Shown here: positions 1 through 8,900 of the stretch, piece by piece | How the letters are laid out: each line of letters starts with the position of its first letter | Position numbering within the stretch: position 1 is the stretch's first letter | DNA from: Streptomyces sp. NRRL B-24085 | GTDB lineage: Bacteria > Actinomycetota > Actinomycetes > Streptomycetales > Streptomycetaceae | Length of the DNA stretch: 64,000 bases | Direction: 5' to 3' | Assembly (NCBI RefSeq): GCF_001282115.1 | Contig: NZ_LJBR01000008.1 | Coordinates: forward strand, 1 to 64,000 | Translations under genes and position numbers: made by a program | The notes under the pieces: model-generated | What the model was told of the DNA's origin: nothing | The model's input: only the letters and a program-made list of their open reading frames with translations | Databases searched by the model: none

Positions 1-1
1 G

Positions 2-931
2 CACTGGATCCCCCGCTCCCGCCCCGACCAGGTGTCCGCGTGGATCACGGAGTTCGTGACGTCCGTCGAAGGCGGCCGGACCCCCGTCCGGGCGACCGGG
101 AAGCACGCCGACCGGTTCGGCGGACAACTCGTCCTCGTCACCGGCGCCGGCAGCGGCATCGGACGGGCCACCGCGTTCGCCTTCGCCGAGGCCGGCGCGC
201 GCGTGGTCGCCGTCGACCGGGACGCCGAGTCCGCCGCCCGCACCGCCGAACTGTCCCGGCTGCTCGGCGCCCCCGAGGCCTGGGCGGAGACCGTCGACGT
301 CTCCGACGAACAGGCCATGGAGGAACTCGCCGCCAAGGTCGCCGCCGAGTACGGCGTGGTCGACGTCCTGGTCAACAACGCCGGCATCGGCCTCGGCGGC
401 CCCTTCCTCGACACCACCACCGAGGACTGGAAGAAGGTCCTCGACGTCAACCTGTGGGGCGTCATCCACGGCTGCCGCCTCTTCGGCCGGCAGATGGCCG
501 AGCGCGGACAGGGCGGCCACATCGTCAACACCGCCTCGGCGGCCGCCTACCAGCCCTCCCGCGCACTGTCCGCCTACGGCGCCTCCAAGGCCGCCGTCCT
601 CATGCTCAGCGAAAGCCTGCGCGCGGAACTGGCGGGCCGGGGAATCGGTGTCTCGGCGATCTGCCCCGGCTTCGTCAACACCTCCATCACCTCCACCGCG
701 CGCTTCGCGGGCGTCGACGCGGACGAGGAGAAACGCCGCCAGAAACGCACGGCCCGCCTCTACGAGCTGCGCAACTACCCACCCGAGAAGGTCGCCGACG
801 CCGTCCTCGGAGCGGTCGTGCGCAACCAGGCCGTCGTACCGGTCACCCCCGAGGCCCGCGCCGCGCTCGCCCTGTCCCGGTGGGCGCCGAGGGCACTGCG
901 GGCGATCGCACGCCTGGAGCCGCCGCGATGA
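2..931 (+). CDS. alpha/beta hydrolase-SDR fusion oxidoreductase (5' truncated by window edge)
   Basis: Short-chain dehydrogenase/reductase domain: NAD(P) motif TGAGSGIG, then VLVNNAG, then the catalytic YGASK, in the classical order. The first possible start is GTG at 32, but the frame is open to the window edge and the residues before the SDR core (HWIPRSRPDQVSAWI...) look like the C-terminal helix of an alpha/beta hydrolase. The full gene is therefore probably a hydrolase-SDR fusion starting upstream. Its stop overlaps the next start (ATGA), so it is translationally coupled to the metal-dependent hydrolase. The reaction is not identifiable; lipid or alcohol oxidation is a guess from its neighbours. 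Confidence 0.85.
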   Translation, partial: HWIPRSRPDQVSAWITEFVTSVEGGRTPVRATGKHADRFGGQLVLVTGAGSGIGRATAFAFAEAGARVVAVDRDAESAARTAELSRLLGAPEAWAETVDVSDEQAMEELAAKVAAEYGVVDVLVNNAGIGLGGPFLDTTTEDWKKVLDVNLWGVIHGCRLFGRQMAERGQGGHIVNTASAAAYQPSRALSAYGASKAAVLMLSESLRAELAGRGIGVSAICPGFVNTSITSTARFAGVDADEEKRRQKRTARLYELRNYPPEKVADAVLGAVVRNQAVVPVTPEARAALALSRWAPRALRAIARLEPPR

Positions 932-1797
932 GCCACCGGATCGCCCCGCGCCGGGTGGCCTTCGACTGGTCCCGCACCCCCTTGCACTGGATCCCCGGCG
1001 AACCCACCGCCACCCACGTCATCAACGTGCTGCACCTGCTGCTGCCCGCGGGGGAACGCTGGTTCGTGAAGGTCTTCAAGGAGGGCCTGCCGCTGGTCAC
1101 GGACCCCGGACTCCGCGCCGACGTCAAGGGGTTCATGGGGCAGGAGGCCACCCACAGCGTCCAGCACACGCACGTGCTGGACCACTTGGCGGCGCAGCGG
1201 CTCGACACCGCCGCCTTCACCCGGCACGTCGACTTCCTCTTCGAGCGGCTGCTCGGCGAGCGCCCACCCCTCGACGCACCGGTCCCCGCGCGGGAGTGGC
1301 TGCGGTTCAGGCTGTCGGTCGTGGCCGCCGTCGAGCAGTTCACGGCGGTGCTCGGCGACTGGGTCCTGGCCGCCGACGGCCTCGACCGGGCCGGCGCCGA
1401 CGAGGTCATGCTCGACCTGCTGCGCTGGCACGGCGCCGAGGAGGTCGAACACCGCGCCGTCGCCTTCGACATGTACCAGCACTGCGGCGGCACCGGGGCA
1501 CCCCGCTACGTCCGCCGGGTCGCGGGCATGGCGGTGACGGCCCCGGTGATGCTGTACCTGTGGGTATGGGGCACGGCCTACCTGATGCGTCACGATCCAC
1601 AGTCGGCCGGGCGGCTGCGCTACTCCCTCAAGGAACACGAGAAGGCCGTACGAAAGGGTCTGCTGCCGGCCTGGCGGGAACTGGGCGCGGCCGTACCGCG
1701 CTACCTTCGCCGGTCCTACCACCCGTCGCGGGAAGGGTCGTCGAGCCGCGCGGTGGAGTACCTGAAGCGGTCCCCGGCGGCGAAGGCGGCCTCGTGA
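928..1797 (+). CDS. metal-dependent hydrolase (PF10118-like)
   Basis: A 289-residue protein of the predicted metal-dependent hydrolase family. Helices rich in Glu and His (GQEATHSVQHTHVLD near residue 72 and HGAEEVEHRAVAFDMY near residue 170) look like a di-metal, ferritin-like ligand set. A hydrophobic segment near residues 195-215 (VTAPVMLYLWVWGTAYLM) may be membrane-associated. The ATG overlaps the SDR stop by ATGA, and its own stop overlaps the start of the MerR gene (GTGA), so three genes form one coupled operon. The substrate is unknown; members often sit beside SDR enzymes, which suggests lipid metabolism. Confidence 0.8.
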   Translation: MSHRIAPRRVAFDWSRTPLHWIPGEPTATHVINVLHLLLPAGERWFVKVFKEGLPLVTDPGLRADVKGFMGQEATHSVQHTHVLDHLAAQRLDTAAFTRHVDFLFERLLGERPPLDAPVPAREWLRFRLSVVAAVEQFTAVLGDWVLAADGLDRAGADEVMLDLLRWHGAEEVEHRAVAFDMYQHCGGTGAPRYVRRVAGMAVTAPVMLYLWVWGTAYLMRHDPQSAGRLRYSLKEHEKAVRKGLLPAWRELGAAVPRYLRRSYHPSREGSSSRAVEYLKRSPAAKAAS

Positions 1798-2732
1798 GCG
1801 ACACCCCCGCCTACCGGATCGAGGACCTCGCCCACCTCAGCGGCGCGACCGTCCGAACCATCCGCGCCTACCAGGACCGCGGACTGCTCCCCCGACCCGA
1901 GCGCCGCGGGCGCGCCAACCTCTACACCGACACCCACCTCGCCCGGCTGCGGCAGATCGCCGACCTCCTCGACCGCGGCTACGGCCTGGCCTCCATCAAG
2001 GAGCTCCTGGAGGCCTACGACTCCGGTCGCGGCCTGGGCGGGATCCTCGGCCTGGTCGCCGAGGTCGACGGCCCCTGGACCGACGAGGAGGCCGTCCGGG
2101 TCTCCCGCGCCGAACTGGACGCACGCTTCGGCGGCACCCCCGACGAGGCCGCGGTCGCCGAGGCGGTGGAGCTCGGCGTGCTGGAGCCAGTGCCCGGTGA
2201 CGAGGACTTCTTCCTCGTGCCGAGCCCTCAAGAGCTCGCCGTGGCAGTCGAGTTGCACGCCGCAGGAGTGCCGCTCTCCGCGATCTCGGGCCATCTGCGG
2301 GAGTTGAGGGGTCAGGTCGAGCACATCGCCTCCCGTTTCCTGGAGTTCACCACCGAGCACGTCTTCGCCCGCTACCTCGAAGGCCCCCACCGGCCGAGCG
2401 ACTCCGACGCCGCCGAGGCGGCCTCACTCGTACGACGGCTGCGACCCCTCGCACAACGGACCGTGGACGCCGAACTCGCCCGCGCCATGAGGGTGTTGGC
2501 GGTACAGCACCTCCGGCAGCACCTCGGTTCGGGAGAGTCGCAGGACGGGCGTCCCGTGTCACGTTCCGTGGCCGTTCCCGAGGAGACGATGCGGGCGGTG
2601 GAGGAGCTGGTTGGGGCGGAGCGGGTGGCGGAGTTCTTTGCGCTGGCGGCCGAACGGGAGGTGCGGGCACGGAAGTTGGATGCGCTCACGTCAACTGGAC
2701 GGCCCCCGATCGATCTTGACGAAGTGGACTGA
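1794..2732 (+). CDS. MerR family transcriptional regulator
   Basis: A 312-residue regulator. Residues 7-75 form a MerR winged helix-turn-helix (YRIEDLAHLSGATVRTIRAYQDRGLLPRP...), including the conserved RxYxxxGLL turn and LRQI helix. The long C-terminal part is helical without a Cys cluster, so it is probably not a metal or redox sensor of the classical kind. GTG start at 1794 overlaps the upstream stop. It probably regulates its own operon (SDR, metal hydrolase), but no promoter for that operon is visible because it lies left of the window. Confidence 0.87.
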   Translation: MSDTPAYRIEDLAHLSGATVRTIRAYQDRGLLPRPERRGRANLYTDTHLARLRQIADLLDRGYGLASIKELLEAYDSGRGLGGILGLVAEVDGPWTDEEAVRVSRAELDARFGGTPDEAAVAEAVELGVLEPVPGDEDFFLVPSPQELAVAVELHAAGVPLSAISGHLRELRGQVEHIASRFLEFTTEHVFARYLEGPHRPSDSDAAEAASLVRRLRPLAQRTVDAELARAMRVLAVQHLRQHLGSGESQDGRPVSRSVAVPEETMRAVEELVGAERVAEFFALAAEREVRARKLDALTSTGRPPIDLDEVD

Positions 2733-2744
2733 CATGACAGGGAG

Positions 2745-2798
2745 TTGTCCACAGAAACTCCAAGTAGCCTGTGGATAACTACAGTTGGTTGTGGATCA
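2745..2798. promoter_or_regulatory. cluster of three DnaA boxes
   Basis: Three nine-base DnaA-box matches lie within 54 bases between the MerR gene and kptA: TTGTCCACA at 2745-2753 on plus, TTATCCACA at 2770-2778 on minus (read as TGTGGATAA), and TGATCCACA at 2790-2798 on minus. The first two are exact matches to strong Streptomyces and E. coli boxes. The third is a variant. They lie immediately upstream of kptA and may titrate DnaA or regulate that gene; function is inferred. Confidence 0.6.
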
Positions 2799-2854
2799 AA
2801 CATCGGCGCCAAAATCATTCGCGTGATTCACGTCTCTCCCGGCACCCTGGCGAG

Positions 2855-3427
2855 ATGAATGAGAACAAGCCACGCGAGGGAGACGAGAGACGCACCGTGA
2901 AGGTGTCGAAGTACCTCTCGAAGCATCTGCGCCACCAACCGGAACGGATCGGGCTCACGCTCGACGAGGCCGGCTGGGTCGAGATCGACGAGCTGATCGC
3001 CGCGGCCGCCGCACACGGCTTCCGTTTCACCCGCGACGAGCTGGACCACGTGGTCGCCGCCAACGACAAGCAGCGCTTCGCGGTCGAGGGCACCCGCATC
3101 CGCGCAAGCCAGGGCCACAGCATCGACGTCGACCTGGGCCTGCCACCGGCGACCCCGCCGCCGTACCTCTACCACGGGACCGTGGGCCGCTGCCTGGACG
3201 CGATCCGCGCCGAGGGACTGCGGCCCATGAACCGGCACGACGTGCACCTGTCGGCCGACCGCGAGACCGCGACCCGGGTCGGTGCCCGCCGCGGCCGCCC
3301 CGTCGTGCTCTCCGTCGACGCGCAGGCCATGCACCGCGACGGCCACGTCTTCCACATCAGCGCGAACGGGGTGTGGCTGACCCAGGCCGTGCCACCGCGC
3401 TATCTGCGATTTCCCCAGCCGCACTGA
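2855..3427 (+). CDS. kptA: RNA 2'-phosphotransferase (Tpt1/KptA family)
   Basis: A 190-residue protein matching KptA throughout: KVSKYLSKHLRHQPERIGL at the N-terminal winged-helix domain, VVAANDKQRF, then the catalytic half with YHGT, LRPMNRHDVHLS and FHISANGVWL. The family transfers a 2'-phosphate from RNA to NAD. In bacteria, which lack the yeast-type splicing pathway, the physiological substrate is unclear. The frame is open further upstream to 2771, but ATG 2855 begins where KptA similarity begins and lies after the DnaA-box cluster. Confidence 0.92.
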   Translation: MNENKPREGDERRTVKVSKYLSKHLRHQPERIGLTLDEAGWVEIDELIAAAAAHGFRFTRDELDHVVAANDKQRFAVEGTRIRASQGHSIDVDLGLPPATPPPYLYHGTVGRCLDAIRAEGLRPMNRHDVHLSADRETATRVGARRGRPVVLSVDAQAMHRDGHVFHISANGVWLTQAVPPRYLRFPQPH

Positions 3428-3439
3428 ACCAGGTGGGAG

Positions 3440-3907
3440 ATGATCGACGCCATGGATCACGGCACGAACCACCTCCCCACCACTGAGGCAGCCGTCACCG
3501 CGCTCCGCTCCCTCGCCGCCGAGTACGGGCTCACCTTCGAGGTGACCCACGACATCGGGGCCGACCAGACCTCCCGCCGCAGCGCCGCGGGCGTCGGCGT
3601 CACCACCGACCCGGACGGCACCCTGCCCCACGAGGCGTACGTCGAACTCGGCGGCCGGCCCCAGGTGGATGTGCGCCTCTTCCCTGACGACGACGCCCTG
3701 ATCACCGTCGACGGAGTCGAGTGCCCCGACGTCGCCCGCGACGACGTCCCCGCGTTCCTCCGCGCCCTCTACGACGGCCACGCCTGGGTGAAGGCACGCC
3801 GCTTCCCGCCCAGCCACTTCCTGATGGTGCCGCTGCCGGGTGACCGTGTGCACAAGGAGTTCATCACGGTGAGCCTCAGCCCTTGGCTCAGCGCCCGCAC
3901 CCAGTGA
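3440..3907 (+). CDS. hypothetical protein
   Basis: A soluble acidic protein of about 155 residues with no recognised domain, no membrane segment and no signal peptide. It starts at ATG 3440 (AGGTGG immediately upstream) or ATG 3452; the evidence does not decide. It lies 12 bases after kptA in the same direction and may share its transcript. It ends just before a perfect parS site. The family is not recognised. Confidence 0.7.
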   Translation: MIDAMDHGTNHLPTTEAAVTALRSLAAEYGLTFEVTHDIGADQTSRRSAAGVGVTTDPDGTLPHEAYVELGGRPQVDVRLFPDDDALITVDGVECPDVARDDVPAFLRALYDGHAWVKARRFPPSHFLMVPLPGDRVHKEFITVSLSPWLSARTQ

Positions 3908-3918
3908 CCGTGCGTCAC

Positions 3919-3934
3919 TGTTTCACGTGAAACA
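3919..3934. promoter_or_regulatory. parS site (ParB-binding palindrome)
   Basis: Perfect 16-base TGTTTCACGTGAAACA palindrome in the gap between a hypothetical gene and the F420-type oxidoreductase. It matches the Streptomyces ParB-binding consensus. It also overlaps an upstream in-frame GTG of the next gene, which argues against that GTG being the start. Confidence 0.93.
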
Positions 3935-3959
3935 CGGCTCGGCGCATACGCTCGGACAC

Positions 3960-4862
3960 ATGAGTCTGCGCCTGAGCACCGTGATCCTCCCGTACCGCCG
4001 CTGGAACGAGGGGGGCCGCGAGGCATGGCAGCGCGCGGAGCAGCTCGGCTTCCACACCGGGTACACCTACGACCACCTGTCCTGGCGCACCTTCCGCGAC
4101 GGGCCCTGGTTCGGTGCCGTGCCCACCCTGACCGGCGCCGCGGGCGTCACCGACCGGATGCGCCTGGGCACCCTGGTGACCTCACCGAACTTCCGCCACC
4201 CGGTGACCCTCGCCAAGGAACTGATCACCCTCGACGACATCTCCGGCGGCCGCGTCACCCTCGGCATCGGCGCGGGCGGCACCGGCTTCGACGCCACCGT
4301 GCTCGGCCAGGATCCGTGGAGCCCGCGCGAACGCGCCGACCGGCTCGCGGAGTTCGTCCCGCTGCTCGACCGCCTGCTCAGCGAGGACTCCGTGTCCTAT
4401 GACGGCGACTTCTACTCGGCGCACGAGGCCCGCAACCTCCCCGGCTGCGTCCAGCGGCCCCGGCTGCCCTTCGCCGTGGCCGCCACCGGGCCCCGCGGTC
4501 TCAAGCTCGCCGCACGCCACGGGCAGGCATGGGTGACCACCGGCGACCCGAAGCTGTACGAGAACGGGACACCCGAGCAGTCCGTCCAGGCCCTCAGGGG
4601 CCAGATCGACAGGCTCACCGACACCTGCGCGGCGCTCGGCCGGGACGTGAGGACCCTGGACAAGATCCTGCTCACCGGTTTCACCCCCGACCGTGGCCGT
4701 CCGCTGGACTCCCTCGACGCGTTCGTCGACTTCGCGGGCCGCCACCGGGAGCTCGGTTTCACGGAACTCGTGATCCACTGGCCGATCCCCGACTCGGTCT
4801 TCGCCGCCGACGAGAAGGTCTTCGAGCAGATCGCCATGGAGGCACCGGCACAGGTGGGCTGA
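3960..4862 (+). CDS. LLM class F420-dependent oxidoreductase
   Basis: A 300-residue luciferase-like monooxygenase fold protein: LSTVILPYRRW at the first strand, YTYDHLSWR, GTLVTSPNFRHPVTLAKELITLDDISGGRVTLGIGAGG in the middle, then the usual LAEFVPLLDRLL helix. Actinobacterial members of this subgroup typically use F420 rather than FMN. The substrate is not predictable. ATG 3960 was chosen over GTG 3927 because the latter lies inside the parS palindrome and would add a non-conserved leader. Confidence 0.88.
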   Translation: MSLRLSTVILPYRRWNEGGREAWQRAEQLGFHTGYTYDHLSWRTFRDGPWFGAVPTLTGAAGVTDRMRLGTLVTSPNFRHPVTLAKELITLDDISGGRVTLGIGAGGTGFDATVLGQDPWSPRERADRLAEFVPLLDRLLSEDSVSYDGDFYSAHEARNLPGCVQRPRLPFAVAATGPRGLKLAARHGQAWVTTGDPKLYENGTPEQSVQALRGQIDRLTDTCAALGRDVRTLDKILLTGFTPDRGRPLDSLDAFVDFAGRHRELGFTELVIHWPIPDSVFAADEKVFEQIAMEAPAQVG

Positions 4863-4966
4863 GACAGCCGCACCGGGACATGTGAGGTACGCCCCGCGTC
4901 ATCTATGTCTCACCTGTGCGGGCACCCGCACGGTCGTGCACGCATATGCGGGAGAATGAGCGGGTG

Positions 4967-5830
4967 ACCTCAGCGACTCGACAGCCCGAGACCCCGGCCG
5001 CCGACATACCGCCGCGCCTGATCGCCACCGATCTCGACGGCACTCTGCTGCGCGACGACAAGTCGGTGTCCCCCCGCACGGTCGCGGCCCTCGCCGCCGC
5101 CGAGGAGGCCGGCATCGAGGTCTTCTTCGTCACCGGCCGCCCCGCCCGCTGGATGGATGTCGTCAGCGACCACGTCCACGGCCACGGCCTCGCCATCTGC
5201 GGCAACGGCGCCGCGGTGGTCGACCTGCACGGCGGCCCCGGCGCCCACCGGTTCGTGAAGGTGCGCGAGCTGGCCCGGGAGAACGCGCTGGACGCCGTAC
5301 GCCTGCTGCGCGAGGCGGCGCCCGGCACGGTGTACGCGGTGGAGCAGACGTACGGCTTCTACCAGGAGCCGGACTATCCCAAGCTGCACATGGAGATCCC
5401 GGACAACCTCGCGCCCGCCGAGGAACTGCTGGCCGAGGACGGTCCCGGTGCCGCCGAGCCGATGCTGAAGATCCTCGCCTACCACCCCTCGATCGACCCG
5501 GACGCCTTCCTCACCCTTTCCCGCCTCGCCATCGGCGAGCGTGCCAACGTCACCCGGTCCAGTCCCAGCGCCCTGCTGGAGATCAGCGGCCCCGGGGTCT
5601 CCAAGGCCAGCACGCTCGCCCTGTGCTGTGCCGAGCGCGGCATCTCGCACGAGCAGGTCGTCGCCTTCGGGGACATGCCCAACGACATCGAGATGCTCAC
5701 CTGGGCGGGACAGTCGTACGCGATGGGCAACGCCCACCCCGACGCGATCGCGGCCGCCTCGGGCCGGACCGTCGCCAACAACGAGGACGGGGTGGCCGTC
5801 GTGATCGAGCGCATGCTGGAGCGTATGTAG
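4967..5830 (+). CDS. Cof-type HAD family hydrolase
   Basis: A 287-residue HAD phosphatase: motif I DLDGTLL near residue 21, motif II in FFVTGRP, a Lys in GVSKAST, and motif IV GDMPNDIEML. The cap between motifs II and III is of the Cof (C2) type, which usually dephosphorylates sugar phosphates or related small molecules. GTG 4967 is preferred because GGGAG lies nine bases upstream; ATG 4949 is an alternative. Confidence 0.88.
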   Translation, partial: TSATRQPETPAADIPPRLIATDLDGTLLRDDKSVSPRTVAALAAAEEAGIEVFFVTGRPARWMDVVSDHVHGHGLAICGNGAAVVDLHGGPGAHRFVKVRELARENALDAVRLLREAAPGTVYAVEQTYGFYQEPDYPKLHMEIPDNLAPAEELLAEDGPGAAEPMLKILAYHPSIDPDAFLTLSRLAIGERANVTRSSPSALLEISGPGVSKASTLALCCAERGISHEQVVAFGDMPNDIEMLTWAGQSYAMGNAHPDAIAAASGRTVANNEDGVAVVIERMLERM

Positions 5831-5837
5831 GAGTCGC

Positions 5838-5867
5838 GGCCGGCCGAGGGGCCCCGCGCGGCCGGCC
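5838..5867. terminator. GC hairpin between convergent genes
   Basis: GGCCGGCC at 5838-5845 is repeated as its own complement at 5860-5867 with a 14-base loop. It lies between the convergent HAD gene and cydDC, where a bidirectional terminator would be expected. There is no U tract, as is usual in Streptomyces. Confidence 0.4.
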
Positions 5868-5961
5868 CGGGCGCCCGGACGCGGTCCTGTTCAAGGCGTA
5901 CGGCTGGGGGACAGGTTGCTGCGCACGGGTCAGTGCGGCACCCGTTGGGAGCCGGCCGTCC

Positions 5962-8900
5962 TCAGTGGGCGGTCACCAGGAGCTCCGACTCCGCCTCCCG
6001 CTCGGCCATCCCCCGCAGCGGTCCCTCGGCACCCGCCAGCTCCCGGTAGGAGCCGCGCTGCACGATCCGGCCCTCGTCGAGTACGACCACCTCGTCCACC
6101 GACTCCAATCCCGCCAGGCGGTGCGTGATGAGGAGTGTCGTACGGCCCTCGGTGGCGGCCAGCAGATCGGCGGTGAGCGCGTCGGCGGTGGGCAGGTCGA
6201 GATGTTCGGCGGGCTCGTCCAGCACGAGGACGGGGAAGTCGGCGAGCAGTGCCCGGGCCAGCGCTAGCCGCTGGCGCTGACCGCCGGACAGCCACGCCCC
6301 GTGCTCGCCGACCAGGGTGTCCAGCCCGTCGGGCAGACTCTCCGCCCAGTCGAGCAGGCGGGCCCGCCGCAGCGCGTCCCGCAGTTCCTCCTCGCTCGCG
6401 TCCTTCCTGGCGAGGAGGAGGTTCTCGCGCACCGAGCTGTCGAAGAGGTGGGCGTCCTGGGCGCACAGCCCCACCAGCCGCCGTACGTCGTCGCTGGGCA
6501 GCCCGTAGGCGTCCACGCCTCCCAGGGTGTAGGTACCGGCGTCCGCGTCCAGGAAGCGCAGCAGCACCTGCGCGAGGGTCGTCTTGCCGGAGCCGGAGGC
6601 GCCGACCACGGCGATCCTCCGGCCCTCCGCGAGGGTCAGGTCGAGGCCCGCGAGCGCGTCCCGGTCCTGGCCCGCATGCCGGGTGGTCACTCCCCTGAGG
6701 ACGACGGGGAACGGCGAGGCGGGTGCCTGCCGGGCGTGCTCCGGCTCCCGGACCGGCTCGGGCGCGTCCAGCACCTCGTGGACGCGCTCAGCGCTCCTGC
6801 GCACCCGCTGGCGGTACTGCACGGCGAGCGGCAGTCCGAGGACGGCCTCGAAGGCGGCCAGCGGAGTGAGGACGACGACGGCCATGGTGACCCCGCCGAG
6901 CCGGCCTGAGGCGACCGCCTGGGCGCCTACGAGGGCGGTCGCGGTGACGGTCAGGCCGCAGATCAGGGCGGTGAGGCCGTCACCGAGTGCGGTGGCGGTG
7001 GCGGCGCGGGAGGCGATCCGGGTGAGGACGCCGTCGGCCTGCCGCGCCTCGGCTGTACGGGCGGGCAGGGCACCGGCGACGGTCAACTCGGCGGTCCCGG
7101 TGAGGAGGTCGGTCACCCTGGTCGACAGTTCCCCGCGGGCGGGGGCGAGTCTGCGTTCGGCGCGGCGGGCCACGGCTCCCGTGACGAGCGGGACCCCGAC
7201 GCCGGCGGCCAGCAGGCCCAGGGCCAGCGCGGCACCCGCTTCCGGCAGCAGCCAGGCCGTGAAGCCCACGGAGGCCGCCGACACCACGACGGCGGCAACG
7301 GCGGGCAGCAGCCAGCGCAGCCAGTAGTCCTGGAGGGCGTCCACGTCGGAGACGAGCCGCGAGAGCAGATCACCCCGGCGGGCCGTGCGCAGACCGGCGG
7401 GCGCCAGCCGCTCCAGGCGCCGGTACACGGCGACCCGGGTGTCGGCGAGCATGCGCAGAACGGCGTCGTGCGACACCAGCCGCTCCGCGTACCGGAACAC
7501 GGCCCGCCCGATCCCGAAGGCCCGGGTCGCCGTCACGGCCACCATCAGGTACAGCACGGGCGGCTGCTGTGAGGCCCGCGAGATGAGCCACCCGGAGGTG
7601 GCCATCAGTCCCACGGCGCTGCCGAGGGCGAGGCTGCCGAGCAGCAGCGCGAGCCCGAGCCGGCCCCGCCGGGGGCCCGACATGGCACGGACGCGGGCGA
7701 GAACACCGCGTGCCTCTGCTGCCCGCTCGATCGTTCCGGGCTCGGCCTGAACGCGGTCGCCCGGAACGGGGTCGCCGTCCTCCACCACGCGGGCCGTGGA
7801 CGTCCTGGCGGTGGCGTCCACAGGCGCCGGCGCCGCGGGCTCCTTGAGCCGCACCACCCGGTCCGCCACTCCGAGCAGCGCCGGCCGGTGCACCACCAGC
7901 AGCACCGTGCGCCCGGCCGCCAGCCGCCGTACGGCCGCCACGACCTCCGCCTCGGTCGCCCCGTCGAGCGCCGCCGTCGGCTCGTCCAGGAGCAGGACCG
8001 GCCGGTCCGCGAGGAACGCCCGGGCCAGCGCGAGCCGTTGCCGCTGCCCGGCGGACAGTCCGGACCCCTCCTCGCCGAGCACGGTGTCGGCACCCAGCGG
8101 GAGCGCGTCGACGAACCCCAGTGCCCCCGCGTCCCCCAACGCCCGCCGCACCGCGGCCTCGTCGGCGTCGGGCCGTGCCAGCCGGACGTTCTCGGTGATC
8201 GTCCCCGCGAACAGGTGCGGCCGCTGCGGCACCCACGCGACGCGCGACCGCCACTCCTCCAGGTCGGCCTCGGCAAGATCGGCTCCTCCGATCCGCACCC
8301 GGCCCTCGGCCGGCCGCACAAAGCCCAGCAGGACGTTCAGCAACGTCGACTTGCCCGCCCCGCTGGGCCCGACCAGCGCGACCGTCTCGCCCGGGGCGAC
8401 CTCGAAGGACACGTCCGTGACGGCGTCCCCGGAGCGGCCGGGGTACCTGACCGTGACCCGCTCGAAGGCCAGCGCACCGGCGGGCACAGCGACCGTGCCC
8501 GATGCCGGCACCGGTGTCTCCAGCACCGAGAAGATCTCCTCGGCGGCCGCCAGCCCCTCCGCTGCCGCGTGATACTGCGCGCCCACCTGCCGCAGGGGCA
8601 GATACGCCTCCGGGGCCAGGATGAGGATGACCAGGCCGTCGTACAGGTGCATCTCACCGTGCACGAGACGCATCCCGATCGTCACGGCGACCAGCGCCAC
8701 CGAGAGCGTCGACAGCAGTTCGAGCGCGAAGGAGGAGATGAAGGCGATCCGCAGGGTCCGCATGGTCGCCTGCCGGTACTCGCCGGTGATGCGCCGGATC
8801 GACTCGGCCTGCGCCTTGGCCCGGCCGAACACCTTCAGGGTCGGCAGCCCCGCGACGACGTCCAGGAAGTGCCCCGACAAGCGGGACAGCAGCCGCCACT

